Assembly (NCBI GenBank): GCA_900768875.1
Contig: CAAGEP010000003.1
Location: forward strand, 1 to 64,000
Reading direction: 5' to 3'
DNA: 64,000 bases
Origin: Alphaproteobacteria bacterium
GTDB lineage: Bacteria > Pseudomonadota > Alphaproteobacteria > CAAGCB01 > CAG-977
This document shows positions 29,314 through 38,127 of this stretch, in pieces. Each line of letters begins with the position of its first letter. Position 1 is the stretch's first letter. Both the position numbers and the translations under genes were made by a program. The notes below the pieces were generated by a model. The model did no database searches and had not been told where the DNA came from. It saw only the letters and a list, made by a program, of their open reading frames with translations.

Positions 29314-32160
29314 ATGGCCGAAAATACACCGAAAGTCAAGCACTTAAAGGATTATAAAAAGCCCGATTACAAAATCGAATCCGTTCATCTGGATTTCGAT
29401 TTGGACGAGGAAAACACGCAGGTCGCGTCGACTTTGAAAGTCAAAAGCGATTACGACACGACAACGGGTGAAGTCCGTCCTCTGCGTCTGGACGGCGACG
29501 AGCTGACTTTGACGGGGATTGCCATTGACGGGCGCGCTTTGAAGCCCGAAGAATACGTCGTGGACGACAAGGGTTTGACGATTTTGAATCCGCCCAAGGA
29601 ATTCGAGCTGTCCATCGGCACGGAAATCCACCCGAAAGCCAATACGAAGCTGGAGGGGCTGTATGTGTCGAACGGCATGTTCTGTACGCAATGCGAACCC
29701 GAGGGGTTCCGCCGCATCACTTATTATCCCGACCATCCCGACGTGATGAGCGTTTTTACGACGACTCTGCGCGCCGACAAGGAAAAATTGCCCTGCCTGC
29801 TGTCCAACGGCAATATGATTAAAGAGGAAAAAATGGACGACGGCAGAACGGCGGTGACATGGAACGACCCGTTCCCGAAACCGTCCTATCTGTTCGCTTT
29901 GGTCGGCGGCGATTTGGACTATATCAACGACAAATTCACCACGATGTCGGGGCGCGAAGTCACTTTGGGCGTTTACGCCAACAAAGGGCAAAAAGACAAG
30001 CTGGACTACACGATGGACTGCATCAAGCGGTCGATGAAGTGGGACGAACAGGCGTTCGGCCGCGAATACGATTTGGACTTGTTCAACTTGGTCGCGGTGT
30101 CCGACTTTAATCAAGGCGCGATGGAAAACAAAGGCTTGAACATCTTTAACAGCGCGTATGTTCTGGCGGACGCCCGCACGGCGACCGATCATGATTATGC
30201 GGGCATTGAGGGCGTTGTCGGACACGAATACTTCCACAACTGGTCGGGCGACCGCGTAACCGTGCGCGACTGGTTCAATCTGTCTTTGAAAGAAGGCTTG
30301 ACCGTTTACCGCGATCAGGAATTTTCGCGCGACATGCGCTCGCGTTCCGTCAACCGCATTGACAACGTCGCGACTTTGCGCGCGGGGCAGTTTGCCGAGG
30401 ACGCGGGTCCCACCGCGCATGCCGTTCGCCCCGAATCGTATGTGGAAATCAACAATTTCTACACGTCGACGATTTACAACAAAGGCGCGGAAATCATCCG
30501 CATGTACGAAAAAATGCTGGGCAAGGAAAAATTCCGCGAAGGAAACGACCTGCATTTTGACCGCAACGACGGCAAAGCTGTTACCATTGATGACTACGCC
30601 AAGTGTATGGAAGACGTGTCGGGCAGGGACTTGACGCAGTTTAAACGCTGGTATTCGCAGGCGGGAACGCCGTCCGTGTTCGCCGAAGGGGAATACGACG
30701 AAAAGGCGCAGACCTACACGCTGAAACTGCGGCAGGAAACAAAGCCGACGCCGAACCAGCCCGAAAAGCTGCCGTTCGTGATTCCGATGGAAATGGGACT
30801 GCTGGGCAAAGACGGCAAAGATATGCCTTTGCAACTGCAGGGCGAAGAGAAGGCGCAGGGAACGTCCCGTGTGTTTACTTTGGACAAGGGCGAAGCGACG
30901 CTGACTTTTGTCAATGTCAAGGAAAAGCCCGTTTTGTCCGCCAACCGCGACTTTACCGCGCCGATTAACTTCCACATGGATTATTCGGACGACGAACGCG
31001 CGCATTTAATGGCGCACGATTCCGATTTGTTCAACCGCTGGGACGCGGCTCAGCAGTACGGCGTCAAGCAGATGCTGGCCATGGTCAAGGATATTCAGGC
31101 GGGCAAGGAACCGCACGTCGATGAAAAGTACTTGGACGCGCTCGGCTCTTATCTGAAAGACCCGTCTTTGGACAAGGCTTTTGTCGCCAAAGCGCTGACT
31201 TTGCCGTCCGAAGCGTATGTGTCCGACCAGATGGACGTTGTGGACGTGGATGCCGTGCATCAGGCACGTTCCGCCGTGTCCAAGGCGTTCGTCAAAAAGT
31301 TTGAACCCGAACTGACGGCGGTTTACGATTCTTTGAACGTTGAAAAGCCGTTTGAACCCGTTGCCAAAGACGCGGGCGAACGTGCTTTGAAAAATGCGGC
31401 TTTGGGCTATCTGTCGTCGCTGGACAAGCCTGAAATCGACGACCGCATTGCGGCGCAGTACAACAACGCCAACAATATGACCGACCGTTTCGCCGCGATG
31501 AGCATCGCCGCGGGAACGAAGCACGGCAAAGCCGTTGTTTCCGATTTCTACGAAACGTTCAAAGACGAAGAATTGGTCGTCAACAAATGGTTGGGCGTTG
31601 TGGCGTCCGAAGGGCTGGACAGCGCGAAAGCCGTTGTCGAACATCCCGCTTTCGCGATTACGAATCCGAACAAAGTCCGCGCCGTCATGCGCAACTTTGC
31701 GGGCAACAAATCCGCTTTGCATGCCAAAGACGGGTCGGGGTACGAGTTCGTGGCTCAAATGGCGATGAAGCTGGACGATTTGAATCCGCTGGTCGCCGCC
31801 GACACGGTCAAGCCTTTGACGTCTTGGAAACGCTACGATGCCGAACGTCAGGCGATGATGAAAGGTGCGCTGGAAAAAGTGCTGGCGAAGCCCAACCTGT
31901 CCAAAAACGTTTACGAACTGGTGTCCAAATCGCTGAGCGAGTCTGACGAAAGAAAGTCAAAAATTCTGGAAAACAAAGCAAAAGCGCAAAAACAAGCGAA
32001 AACGGACGCTTTTTTGAAAAAAACACCCGTCAAAGCTTATGTGTCGGGTGCAAAAAAGACAAAAGCCCCCGCACATTACGCGGTTTTGCAGGCAAACGGA
32101 GCGAAAACCGCCGCGCCGAACGCTTTGGCCGTGTCCGTTCAAAAGAATTTGGGACGTTGA
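29314..32160 (+). CDS. pepN: Aminopeptidase N (M1), second copy with C-terminal tail
   Basis: The 948-residue protein is a paralogue of the pepN at 18118-20748. It has GAMEN at 268-272, HEYFH at 304-308 and the same overall layout, so it should be an active zinc aminopeptidase. It ends in a 70-residue Lys/Ala-rich tail (after SLSESDERKSK) that the first copy and E. coli PepN lack. The tail is basic and low in complexity and might bind nucleic acid or membrane; this is a guess. An AAGGAG ribosome site supports the start. It is monocistronic, with a promoter and terminator of its own. Confidence 0.93.
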   Translation: MAENTPKVKHLKDYKKPDYKIESVHLDFDLDEENTQVASTLKVKSDYDTTTGEVRPLRLDGDELTLTGIAIDGRALKPEEYVVDDKGLTILNPPKEFELSIGTEIHPKANTKLEGLYVSNGMFCTQCEPEGFRRITYYPDHPDVMSVFTTTLRADKEKLPCLLSNGNMIKEEKMDDGRTAVTWNDPFPKPSYLFALVGGDLDYINDKFTTMSGREVTLGVYANKGQKDKLDYTMDCIKRSMKWDEQAFGREYDLDLFNLVAVSDFNQGAMENKGLNIFNSAYVLADARTATDHDYAGIEGVVGHEYFHNWSGDRVTVRDWFNLSLKEGLTVYRDQEFSRDMRSRSVNRIDNVATLRAGQFAEDAGPTAHAVRPESYVEINNFYTSTIYNKGAEIIRMYEKMLGKEKFREGNDLHFDRNDGKAVTIDDYAKCMEDVSGRDLTQFKRWYSQAGTPSVFAEGEYDEKAQTYTLKLRQETKPTPNQPEKLPFVIPMEMGLLGKDGKDMPLQLQGEEKAQGTSRVFTLDKGEATLTFVNVKEKPVLSANRDFTAPINFHMDYSDDERAHLMAHDSDLFNRWDAAQQYGVKQMLAMVKDIQAGKEPHVDEKYLDALGSYLKDPSLDKAFVAKALTLPSEAYVSDQMDVVDVDAVHQARSAVSKAFVKKFEPELTAVYDSLNVEKPFEPVAKDAGERALKNAALGYLSSLDKPEIDDRIAAQYNNANNMTDRFAAMSIAAGTKHGKAVVSDFYETFKDEELVVNKWLGVVASEGLDSAKAVVEHPAFAITNPNKVRAVMRNFAGNKSALHAKDGSGYEFVAQMAMKLDDLNPLVAADTVKPLTSWKRYDAERQAMMKGALEKVLAKPNLSKNVYELVSKSLSESDERKSKILENKAKAQKQAKTDAFLKKTPVKAYVSGAKKTKAPAHYAVLQANGAKTAAPNALAVSVQKNLGR

Positions 32161-32177
32161 CAAAAATTGTTTTAACG

Positions 32178-32215
32178 ATAAACCGTCGGGTTTTTGCCGG
32201 CGGTTTATTATTTTG
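32178..32215 (+). terminator. Likely terminator of the second pepN
   Basis: TAAACCGTCGG pairs with CCGGCGGTTTA (one G-U pair) around GTTTTTG, followed by TTATTTTG. Confidence 0.6.
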
Positions 32216-32236
32216 TGGTCACACCCCTGTCTTTTC

Positions 32237-32245
32237 TGGTATAAA
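32237..32245 (+). promoter_or_regulatory. Extended -10 promoter of the coupling-ATPase operon
   Basis: TGGTATAAA is an extended -10 element (TGnTATAAA) about 36 bases before the first gene; no good -35 box lies at the usual distance. Confidence 0.4.
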
Positions 32246-32280
32246 ATAAAAACCAAAACTTTTTATCGGGATGAACGCGT

Positions 32281-33300
32281 ATGAATAGTGTGCTTTTGAC
32301 GTTGTTGCTGTTTTTTTCGGTGAATGAAGCCGCCGCCGCGCAGGACAGTGCGGAATATTCGTCGATATGGGACGATCCCAACGAAAGCAATCCGTATTTC
32401 AAAAAGAAATACGCCAAAACGGGGGCGGACATAAAACGCGAAAACAGCACGGAACGGAAGTATTACAAAACAACGTTCAAACGCCGCGTTTACACGGGGC
32501 CGACGCCGGCACAGGCGGCGGAACAGGCCAAAGCGAAAGCGGGCGACAATTTTAAAGCGTATCTGCCCGACGGGAAATACGACGTTCGTTTTGAAAAAAT
32601 GGATTACGACCCGAACGGGGATGTGTTGCGTTTTACAAAACTGCAGTTCAAGCCGCGGCCGAAAACGCCGGAAGCCAAGAAAATTCCGTATTACCTGCAG
32701 GTGGACGAAGCGGATTTTTCCGGATTCAATATTGGCGAAATTTACGGGACGCCTCAAAACGAAACGGGTAAAGTTTACTTGTCCGATGTTGAAATCCCCG
32801 TTTGGAACGAAAATTCCGTCAAGGTTGGCAAAGTTACAATCGGTCAAGTTTCCATGGTGGGAAAAGGCTTGGCTTTGCTGAAGGAACGGCAGGGCGATCT
32901 GTCCGAATTGACCGTGTCCGATTTACATTCGGAAAAAATCATCAACGAAACGGTTTTGAACAACATCGTGCGTTCAAAAATCTTTGCCGCGCGTTCGGCG
33001 ACGTTCGCCAATGTGCGCATCAGCGCGGAATTTTTTGAAGCAATCAAAGAACAGTCGTTGAACGGAATGACGTTTTCGTCGGCTTTAATCAATACGCGGC
33101 TTTACACGTCGGAACAGGCGGTTTATGCCGAAATGCTGTCGTATTCGGCGCGTGTTCTGAATCCCGAACTGGTGGAAGGGGCGCGCATGGAGGGAGCCAA
33201 GGACAAAAAAGACCAAAATCCCACAATGAAGCAAATCCGTAAAAATGCGGAAGAATTGAAAGCCAAAAAAGAAAAACTTGCCAAGGAAATGAAAAAATAA
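32281..33300 (+). CDS. Secreted protein of unknown function, first gene of VirD4-like operon
   Basis: The 339-residue protein has a signal peptide (MNSVLLTLLLFFSVNEAAAA) and no cysteine. A mixed middle region (DGKYDVRFEKMDYDPNGDVLRFTKLQF and similar) suggests beta structure, and the C-terminus is a basic helix rich in Lys (about residues 305-339). It would reside in the periplasm or be exported. Its stop codon is followed at once by the ATG of the pentapeptide-repeat gene. I recognise no family. Confidence 0.75.
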   Translation: MNSVLLTLLLFFSVNEAAAAQDSAEYSSIWDDPNESNPYFKKKYAKTGADIKRENSTERKYYKTTFKRRVYTGPTPAQAAEQAKAKAGDNFKAYLPDGKYDVRFEKMDYDPNGDVLRFTKLQFKPRPKTPEAKKIPYYLQVDEADFSGFNIGEIYGTPQNETGKVYLSDVEIPVWNENSVKVGKVTIGQVSMVGKGLALLKERQGDLSELTVSDLHSEKIINETVLNNIVRSKIFAARSATFANVRISAEFFEAIKEQSLNGMTFSSALINTRLYTSEQAVYAEMLSYSARVLNPELVEGARMEGAKDKKDQNPTMKQIRKNAEELKAKKEKLAKEMKK

Positions 33301-34629
33301 ATGGTCAATGACTCTCCTTTGCCGGCAACGTACAGCGCATTGACGAATCGTCCCGCTCCCAAAACGGTGGATTCGTCCGATACGACGTCGTATGTGGCGG
33401 GGGTAAGGCTGACCGATTCTTTGACGGAACACAAGCGGCAGTTCTGCGGTTGGAAAAACGATCCCGACGCTCAGTTGGTCGTGCGGGCTTTGGAAACGGG
33501 CGAAAGCGCAAAATTCGACGGTGCCGATTTTACGGATGTCGATTTTTCGGGTGCGAAGCTGACGGGCGTCAATTTTAAAAACGCCGATTTGAAAAACGCC
33601 AATTTGGCGGGTGCGGATTTGCGCAACGCCGATTTGTCAGGCGCGGATTTGCGCGGCGTCAATTTGGAAGAAGCCAATCTGGAAGGCGCAAACCTTGAAG
33701 GTGCGAAGCTGGACGGCGCGTATTTGAAAAACGCCGTTATAGCAGGGGCGAAACTGTCCAAACAGGCGTTGAACGAACTGGAAAAAATGCAGCAGCTTCA
33801 GCGCGAAGCCGAAGAGGGGTTGTTGGATTTGCGCAAGGTCAATCTGCGCTATTTGGACTTGCGCCGTTTGGATTTGCGCGGCGTTGATTTGACGGGAGTT
33901 GATTTGTCGGGCGTCAATCTGGTCGGTGTGAATTTAACGGGCGTGAAAATCGATCCGATGTATTTGGACGGCACTTATGCGTTTAAACAGGGGGCAAACC
34001 GCAAAGTCGAAATCCAAAAGGGCAATACGGCGGGACTGGATTTGACAACGGCAAACCGGATGAAAGCGTCTTTGACGGATTTGGAAATTCTGCGGCAAAA
34101 ACGGCTGGCGGGACAAAAAGCGGAAGAGCAGGCGGTTGCCGAAATGGCGCGCAGAACAGAGGAACAGCAGGGGCAAAACGAATTGCCGCCTGCGGTTGAA
34201 CAATCCCGTCCCGTCGAACACCCACGTCCCGTCGAGCAGCCTTTGCCCGAACAACGGGAAACGGCGGCGGATGCGACGCTTTCCAAAGAATTGGAGCTGT
34301 TGCGCTCGCGCCGCTTGAATCAGGCCTCTCCCGAAGAATTAAAAGCGCGCCTGCAGGATGTGGTGCTGGAAAAACGTCCCAAATTGAAAAGCGGGGCGCA
34401 GTCGCTGGTAACCCGCCGTCCGCGCCGCAAGGAAGAATTGCCGCCCAGCAAATACGATTTTCCGATTTTGTATCCCGTTGATGAAGACGAAAAGCCGAAA
34501 AACGCCCAAAAATCCATGGTGCGTGAAATGTCTGAAACCGTTGTCGAACAGATTAAAACGGCTGTAAGCAAGCTCATCCCCGTCCGTCGCGTGCGCGTCA
34601 AACGCCAGCGTCAGAAACAGCGGAGCTGA
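33301..34629 (+). CDS. Pentapeptide-repeat protein
   Basis: The 442-residue protein has no signal peptide. Two blocks of A(D/N)LxG/X pentapeptide repeats (about residues 72-157 and 177-214) should fold as a right-handed quadrilateral beta helix. They are separated by a short helical stretch (QALNELEKMQQLQREAEEG). The C-terminal half is charged, with a Pro/Val/Glu stretch and a very basic tail (VRRVRVKRQRQKQRS). Pentapeptide-repeat proteins often act by protein contact, for example as secreted effectors. Here the tight linkage to a coupling ATPase suggests a substrate or adaptor of that ATPase; this is inference. Confidence 0.8.
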   Translation: MVNDSPLPATYSALTNRPAPKTVDSSDTTSYVAGVRLTDSLTEHKRQFCGWKNDPDAQLVVRALETGESAKFDGADFTDVDFSGAKLTGVNFKNADLKNANLAGADLRNADLSGADLRGVNLEEANLEGANLEGAKLDGAYLKNAVIAGAKLSKQALNELEKMQQLQREAEEGLLDLRKVNLRYLDLRRLDLRGVDLTGVDLSGVNLVGVNLTGVKIDPMYLDGTYAFKQGANRKVEIQKGNTAGLDLTTANRMKASLTDLEILRQKRLAGQKAEEQAVAEMARRTEEQQGQNELPPAVEQSRPVEHPRPVEQPLPEQRETAADATLSKELELLRSRRLNQASPEELKARLQDVVLEKRPKLKSGAQSLVTRRPRRKEELPPSKYDFPILYPVDEDEKPKNAQKSMVREMSETVVEQIKTAVSKLIPVRRVRVKRQRQKQRS

Positions 34630-34633
34630 AACG

Positions 34634-36820
34634 ATGGATAAATACGCCAATTTTCCGACGCGAAAAGACGGATCTTATGCCGAACATTATCAAGCCGTCG
34701 ATTATATATGGAAAGGCGTCCTGATTTCTTTTGCGGTGTCGCTGTTGCTGTCTTTGTTCGCCTATCCGCTGGGATATTTGGCATCGTATGGTTTTTCCGA
34801 CGCCGCATGGGTGAAAGTCAAAGCTTTTTATGTCTACTTGAAATCGCATCCGTTTTATTTGGTTAAATCGTATTTCGGCTGGATGATTACGTTTACGAAA
34901 GCGCCTTTTCAAAGCTGGTCGGTATGGATTCCTGCGTTACCGTTTTTTACGTTTATAGCGGGCGTCCTTGTTACGATTCACACCAATCCGTATTATTTTG
35001 CCAGTCAAAGCATGGGATCGGGACGTTTGGCGGATGAAAACGACGTCAAAAAAATGGGATTGTGGAATGGCTTTACCTATGTTTTGGGGCTGTGGAACGA
35101 TCGGCGGCTGCTGCGGCTGAATAACTATATGTCCGTGTTGGTGGTCGGCGCGCCAGAAACGGGAAAAACGGCGGGCGTCGTCGTGCCGAGCATCCTTGAA
35201 AACGATGACAAGTGCATGTTCATCAACGATATGAAGGGCGAGCTGTTTGAACTGACGGGCGGGCACCGCGCGGAGCTGGGTCCCGTGTTCAACGTGAATT
35301 TCTTTGGCATTGACAAGCCCGACCAAGGCGTTTTCTGGCCGACTTGGAATCCTTTGAGCGACAGGGATTTGCCGCCTCCATCCCCCGGACGGCAGGGGTA
35401 TATCGGCGGACTGGCTTATTTCCTGTTGGGGGACGGGCCGACGGGAACCGATCCGTACTGGGTCAAGGCGGGACGCGCCGCGTTGGAAGGCTTCATCAAC
35501 TATATCTGCGACAAATGCGAACAGGCGCGCGCAAACGATTATTTTCTGCAGCGGCTGTATGAAGATGCCATGGACGAGGAAGACTATGACGTTTTGGAAA
35601 CATACTATGACGCCATGGATAAAACCGTCGCCGTCAAACAAGCGCTGAGCCATGTCCGCAAACGGACGCTGACGTTTAAAAACTATCTGCCCATCGGACA
35701 ATGGGATCCGATTCCCGAAGCATGGATTGGCAGGCAGGCCAGTTTTCCGCTGATGATGGATATGATTACAAAACGTCAGTTGGACATTTCCGCGGAATTG
35801 CGCGCACGCCGCGATGCGGGCGATCCGGTGGCTTTTAAAACCGATATTTGGGCGACCGTTTTGAACGATATTGTCGAAGAAGCCGAATACTTCGGCTATA
35901 ACCGCCGCGCTATTGTCGAAATCAGTCAAATTCTGGCTTTGCCGAAATCTCAACGTTCATCCGTTTTGTCCATGGCTTTATCGGGGCTGGCTCCGTTCAA
36001 AAACGCCGCCATCCGCATGCGGATGGCTTCCAGCGATTTCGGCAGTATTCAGCAGCGCGGCATCAAAAACCCCGCTACGGGAAAATGGGAGCCTGTTACG
36101 TTCTATCTGTCCTGTCCCATTGACGGCATGACCAACAAAGTCGCAACGATGTTCATCAACATGTATTCGGGGACTTTGACGATTTTCGGTCCGTCCGAAG
36201 GGCCGTGCGGGCCTTATCCTTTGTTGTATATCTTGGACGAATATCAATCCATGTCGACGTTCCATGTCGCGGATGCCATCGGCACGGGGATGAGCAAACA
36301 GTTTTCGTTTTTGCTGACGTGTCAGGATTTGTCGCAGCTGTCGGGCGCATACGGCGGCGAGTTGGAAACAATTATCGGCAATACGGGCTGTAAAATCTTT
36401 ATGCGTTGCAACAGTCGCGAAACGGCAGGACGCATGGGCGGTTTGATTGAAACCAAAACGGTTGTGACCCATGCAACCGCCCGCGACGAAGGGCTGGGAT
36501 CGGGAACAACGCCGATGACACCGTATTTTGTGATGTACAATGAAACGGCCATGCCTGTTTTGGCGACGACATCCATTATGAATATGCCGTTCGGACGGCA
36601 GTATGCCTTGATTCAAAAGCATCACAATCATCCCATAAAGCTGAAAACGCCGCTGTATTTCAAAGACAGGGAAATGGTCAGGCTGACAAAGCTTGCTCCG
36701 CCTCCGCCGCTGCCGATTGCCGTTTACAACCAGCGCAATGCGGAAGACAAGCTGCCTCCGCCCGAAGACATGTCCGTCGAACCCGAATATATGCAAAAGA
36801 AAGTCGGCGACGAGCAATAG
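34634..36820 (+). CDS. VirD4/TraG-type type IV secretion coupling ATPase
   Basis: The 728-residue inner-membrane ATPase has two N-terminal membrane segments (about 27-53 and 97-115), the Walker A GAPETGKT at 172-179 and the Walker B LLYILDEY at 530-537. Family motifs FINDMKGELFELT, SMGSGRLADENDVKKMG and LLTCQDLSQL are also present. Such proteins feed DNA or protein substrates into type IV secretion systems. The start lies 4 bases after the pentapeptide-repeat gene, with CGGAG ahead. No VirB, Tra, Dot/Icm, relaxase or mobilisation gene occurs in the window, so it is either a dispersed component of a system elsewhere or part of a separate export device. Confidence 0.88.
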   Translation: MDKYANFPTRKDGSYAEHYQAVDYIWKGVLISFAVSLLLSLFAYPLGYLASYGFSDAAWVKVKAFYVYLKSHPFYLVKSYFGWMITFTKAPFQSWSVWIPALPFFTFIAGVLVTIHTNPYYFASQSMGSGRLADENDVKKMGLWNGFTYVLGLWNDRRLLRLNNYMSVLVVGAPETGKTAGVVVPSILENDDKCMFINDMKGELFELTGGHRAELGPVFNVNFFGIDKPDQGVFWPTWNPLSDRDLPPPSPGRQGYIGGLAYFLLGDGPTGTDPYWVKAGRAALEGFINYICDKCEQARANDYFLQRLYEDAMDEEDYDVLETYYDAMDKTVAVKQALSHVRKRTLTFKNYLPIGQWDPIPEAWIGRQASFPLMMDMITKRQLDISAELRARRDAGDPVAFKTDIWATVLNDIVEEAEYFGYNRRAIVEISQILALPKSQRSSVLSMALSGLAPFKNAAIRMRMASSDFGSIQQRGIKNPATGKWEPVTFYLSCPIDGMTNKVATMFINMYSGTLTIFGPSEGPCGPYPLLYILDEYQSMSTFHVADAIGTGMSKQFSFLLTCQDLSQLSGAYGGELETIIGNTGCKIFMRCNSRETAGRMGGLIETKTVVTHATARDEGLGSGTTPMTPYFVMYNETAMPVLATTSIMNMPFGRQYALIQKHHNHPIKLKTPLYFKDREMVRLTKLAPPPPLPIAVYNQRNAEDKLPPPEDMSVEPEYMQKKVGDEQ

Positions 36821-36840
36821 GATAAAAACTATTTTATATC

Positions 36841-36869
36841 TGTTCAAAAGAATAAAAGCGTGTTATAAA
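36841..36869 (+). promoter_or_regulatory. Possible promoter of the flavodiiron protein gene
   Basis: TGTTCA (36841-36846), 17 bases, TATAAA (36864-36869), inside an AT-rich leader. The -10 box is good and the -35 box is poor. Confidence 0.35.
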
Positions 36870-36907
36870 CTTTTGAATAATTTTAAACTTAGGGAGGATA
36901 AAACGCC

Positions 36908-38077
36908 ATGCAGGCTGTCAAAATCAAGGAAGGTATTTATTGGGTCGGCGTCAAAGACTGGGAATTGCGTGAATTTCACGGATATTCGACGGATAAGGGA
37001 TCAACCTATAATGCTTATCTGATTGTGGATGAAAAAATCACGCTGATTGACGGAGTGAAAGCGCCGTTTCGCGATATTTTTCTGGAGCGCATCGCGTCCG
37101 TTGTCGATGTTGAGAAAATCGACACGGTGATTTGCAATCATGTTGAAATGGATCATTCGGGAACTTTGCCCGATGTTATGCAGATTGCCAAAAACGCGAC
37201 GCTGTATTGTCCCGCGGCGGGCGAACGCGGACTGAAAGCGCACTACGACACGGCGGGCTGGAACATCAAAAACGTCAAAACGGGCGATACTCTGTCGATT
37301 GGAAAGCACACGCTTTCATTTGTGACGATGCCGATGGTGCATTGGCCCGATTCGATGATGACGTATATGGCGGATGAAAAAATTCTGTTTCCGAACGACG
37401 CGTTCGGTCAGCACTATGCGACGGATACGCTGACGGATTCGGACGATTTGGACATCATTATCGATCAAGCCAAAAAATACTACGGCAATATTGTTTGGCC
37501 GTACGGGGCGCAAGTTCAAAAAGCTTTGGAAACGGCGGCAGGGCTGCCGATTGAGATGATTTGTCCCAGCCACGGCGTTTGCTGGGTCAAACATATTCCG
37601 GAAATCGTCGCCAAGTACAAAAAATGGTCGGCTTACGAAGCGGATGCGGACAAAGCGGTCATCGTGTTTGATTCCATGTGGGGATCAACGGAAAAAATGG
37701 CGCAGGAAATTGCCGATGCGTGGGAGGAAAAAGGTCTGCGCGTGACGTTGTGCTGTTTGAAAACGACGAATATTTCCGACGCCGTGAACGCGATGGTCGA
37801 AGCCAAATATGTCGGTTTCGGTTCGCCTGTTTTGAACAACGGAATAATGCCGCCGATGGGTGCGTTTATGACGTATGTCAAAGGTTTGGCTCCCAAGAAC
37901 AAAACGGCGTTTGTGTTCGGGTCTTACGGGTGGAAAAAGGACGCTTTGGGTCAAATCGAAGACACGGTCAAAGCGTTGAATTGGGAAATGCCCGAACCGA
38001 CGTTTATGATTAACTGGCGTCCGACTCGGGAAAATCTGTCGGCATTGCACGAGGCGGCGGGAAAAATCGTCGGCTGA
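36908..38077 (+). CDS. Flavodiiron protein (A-type flavoprotein, FprA-like)
   Basis: The 389-residue cytoplasmic enzyme reduces O2 to water or NO to N2O, protecting anaerobes. The N-terminal metallo-beta-lactamase-like domain holds the diiron ligands in HVEMDHSG, MVHWPDSM, FPNDAFGQH and CPSHG. The C-terminal flavodoxin domain begins at AVIVFDSMWGSTEKMA, with the FMN loop in SMWGSTEK. No rubredoxin domain is attached, so electrons must come from a separate carrier. GGGAGGA is a strong ribosome site. It is a clear marker of life at low oxygen. Confidence 0.93.
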   Translation: MQAVKIKEGIYWVGVKDWELREFHGYSTDKGSTYNAYLIVDEKITLIDGVKAPFRDIFLERIASVVDVEKIDTVICNHVEMDHSGTLPDVMQIAKNATLYCPAAGERGLKAHYDTAGWNIKNVKTGDTLSIGKHTLSFVTMPMVHWPDSMMTYMADEKILFPNDAFGQHYATDTLTDSDDLDIIIDQAKKYYGNIVWPYGAQVQKALETAAGLPIEMICPSHGVCWVKHIPEIVAKYKKWSAYEADADKAVIVFDSMWGSTEKMAQEIADAWEEKGLRVTLCCLKTTNISDAVNAMVEAKYVGFGSPVLNNGIMPPMGAFMTYVKGLAPKNKTAFVFGSYGWKKDALGQIEDTVKALNWEMPEPTFMINWRPTRENLSALHEAAGKIVG

Positions 38078-38091
38078 GGTTCAACCGATAA

Positions 38092-38121
38092 AAAAAGGGG
38101 GATGCTTCACATCCCCCTTTT
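38092..38121. terminator. Bidirectional terminator
   Basis: AAAAGGGGGATG and CATCCCCCTTTT form a 12-base-pair perfect stem between the convergent flavodiiron gene and the 38128-38934 gene, with T/A runs on both sides. Confidence 0.85.
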
Positions 38122-38127
38122 CTAATT

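Noticed and set aside
29344..31005. A 553-codon open frame on the minus strand
   Set aside because: It is antisense to the second pepN, whose zinc motif and promoter are clear.
34634..36820. The coupling ATPase as proof of an integrated conjugative element
   Set aside because: No integrase, relaxase, attachment repeats or tRNA target are visible and base composition matches the neighbours.
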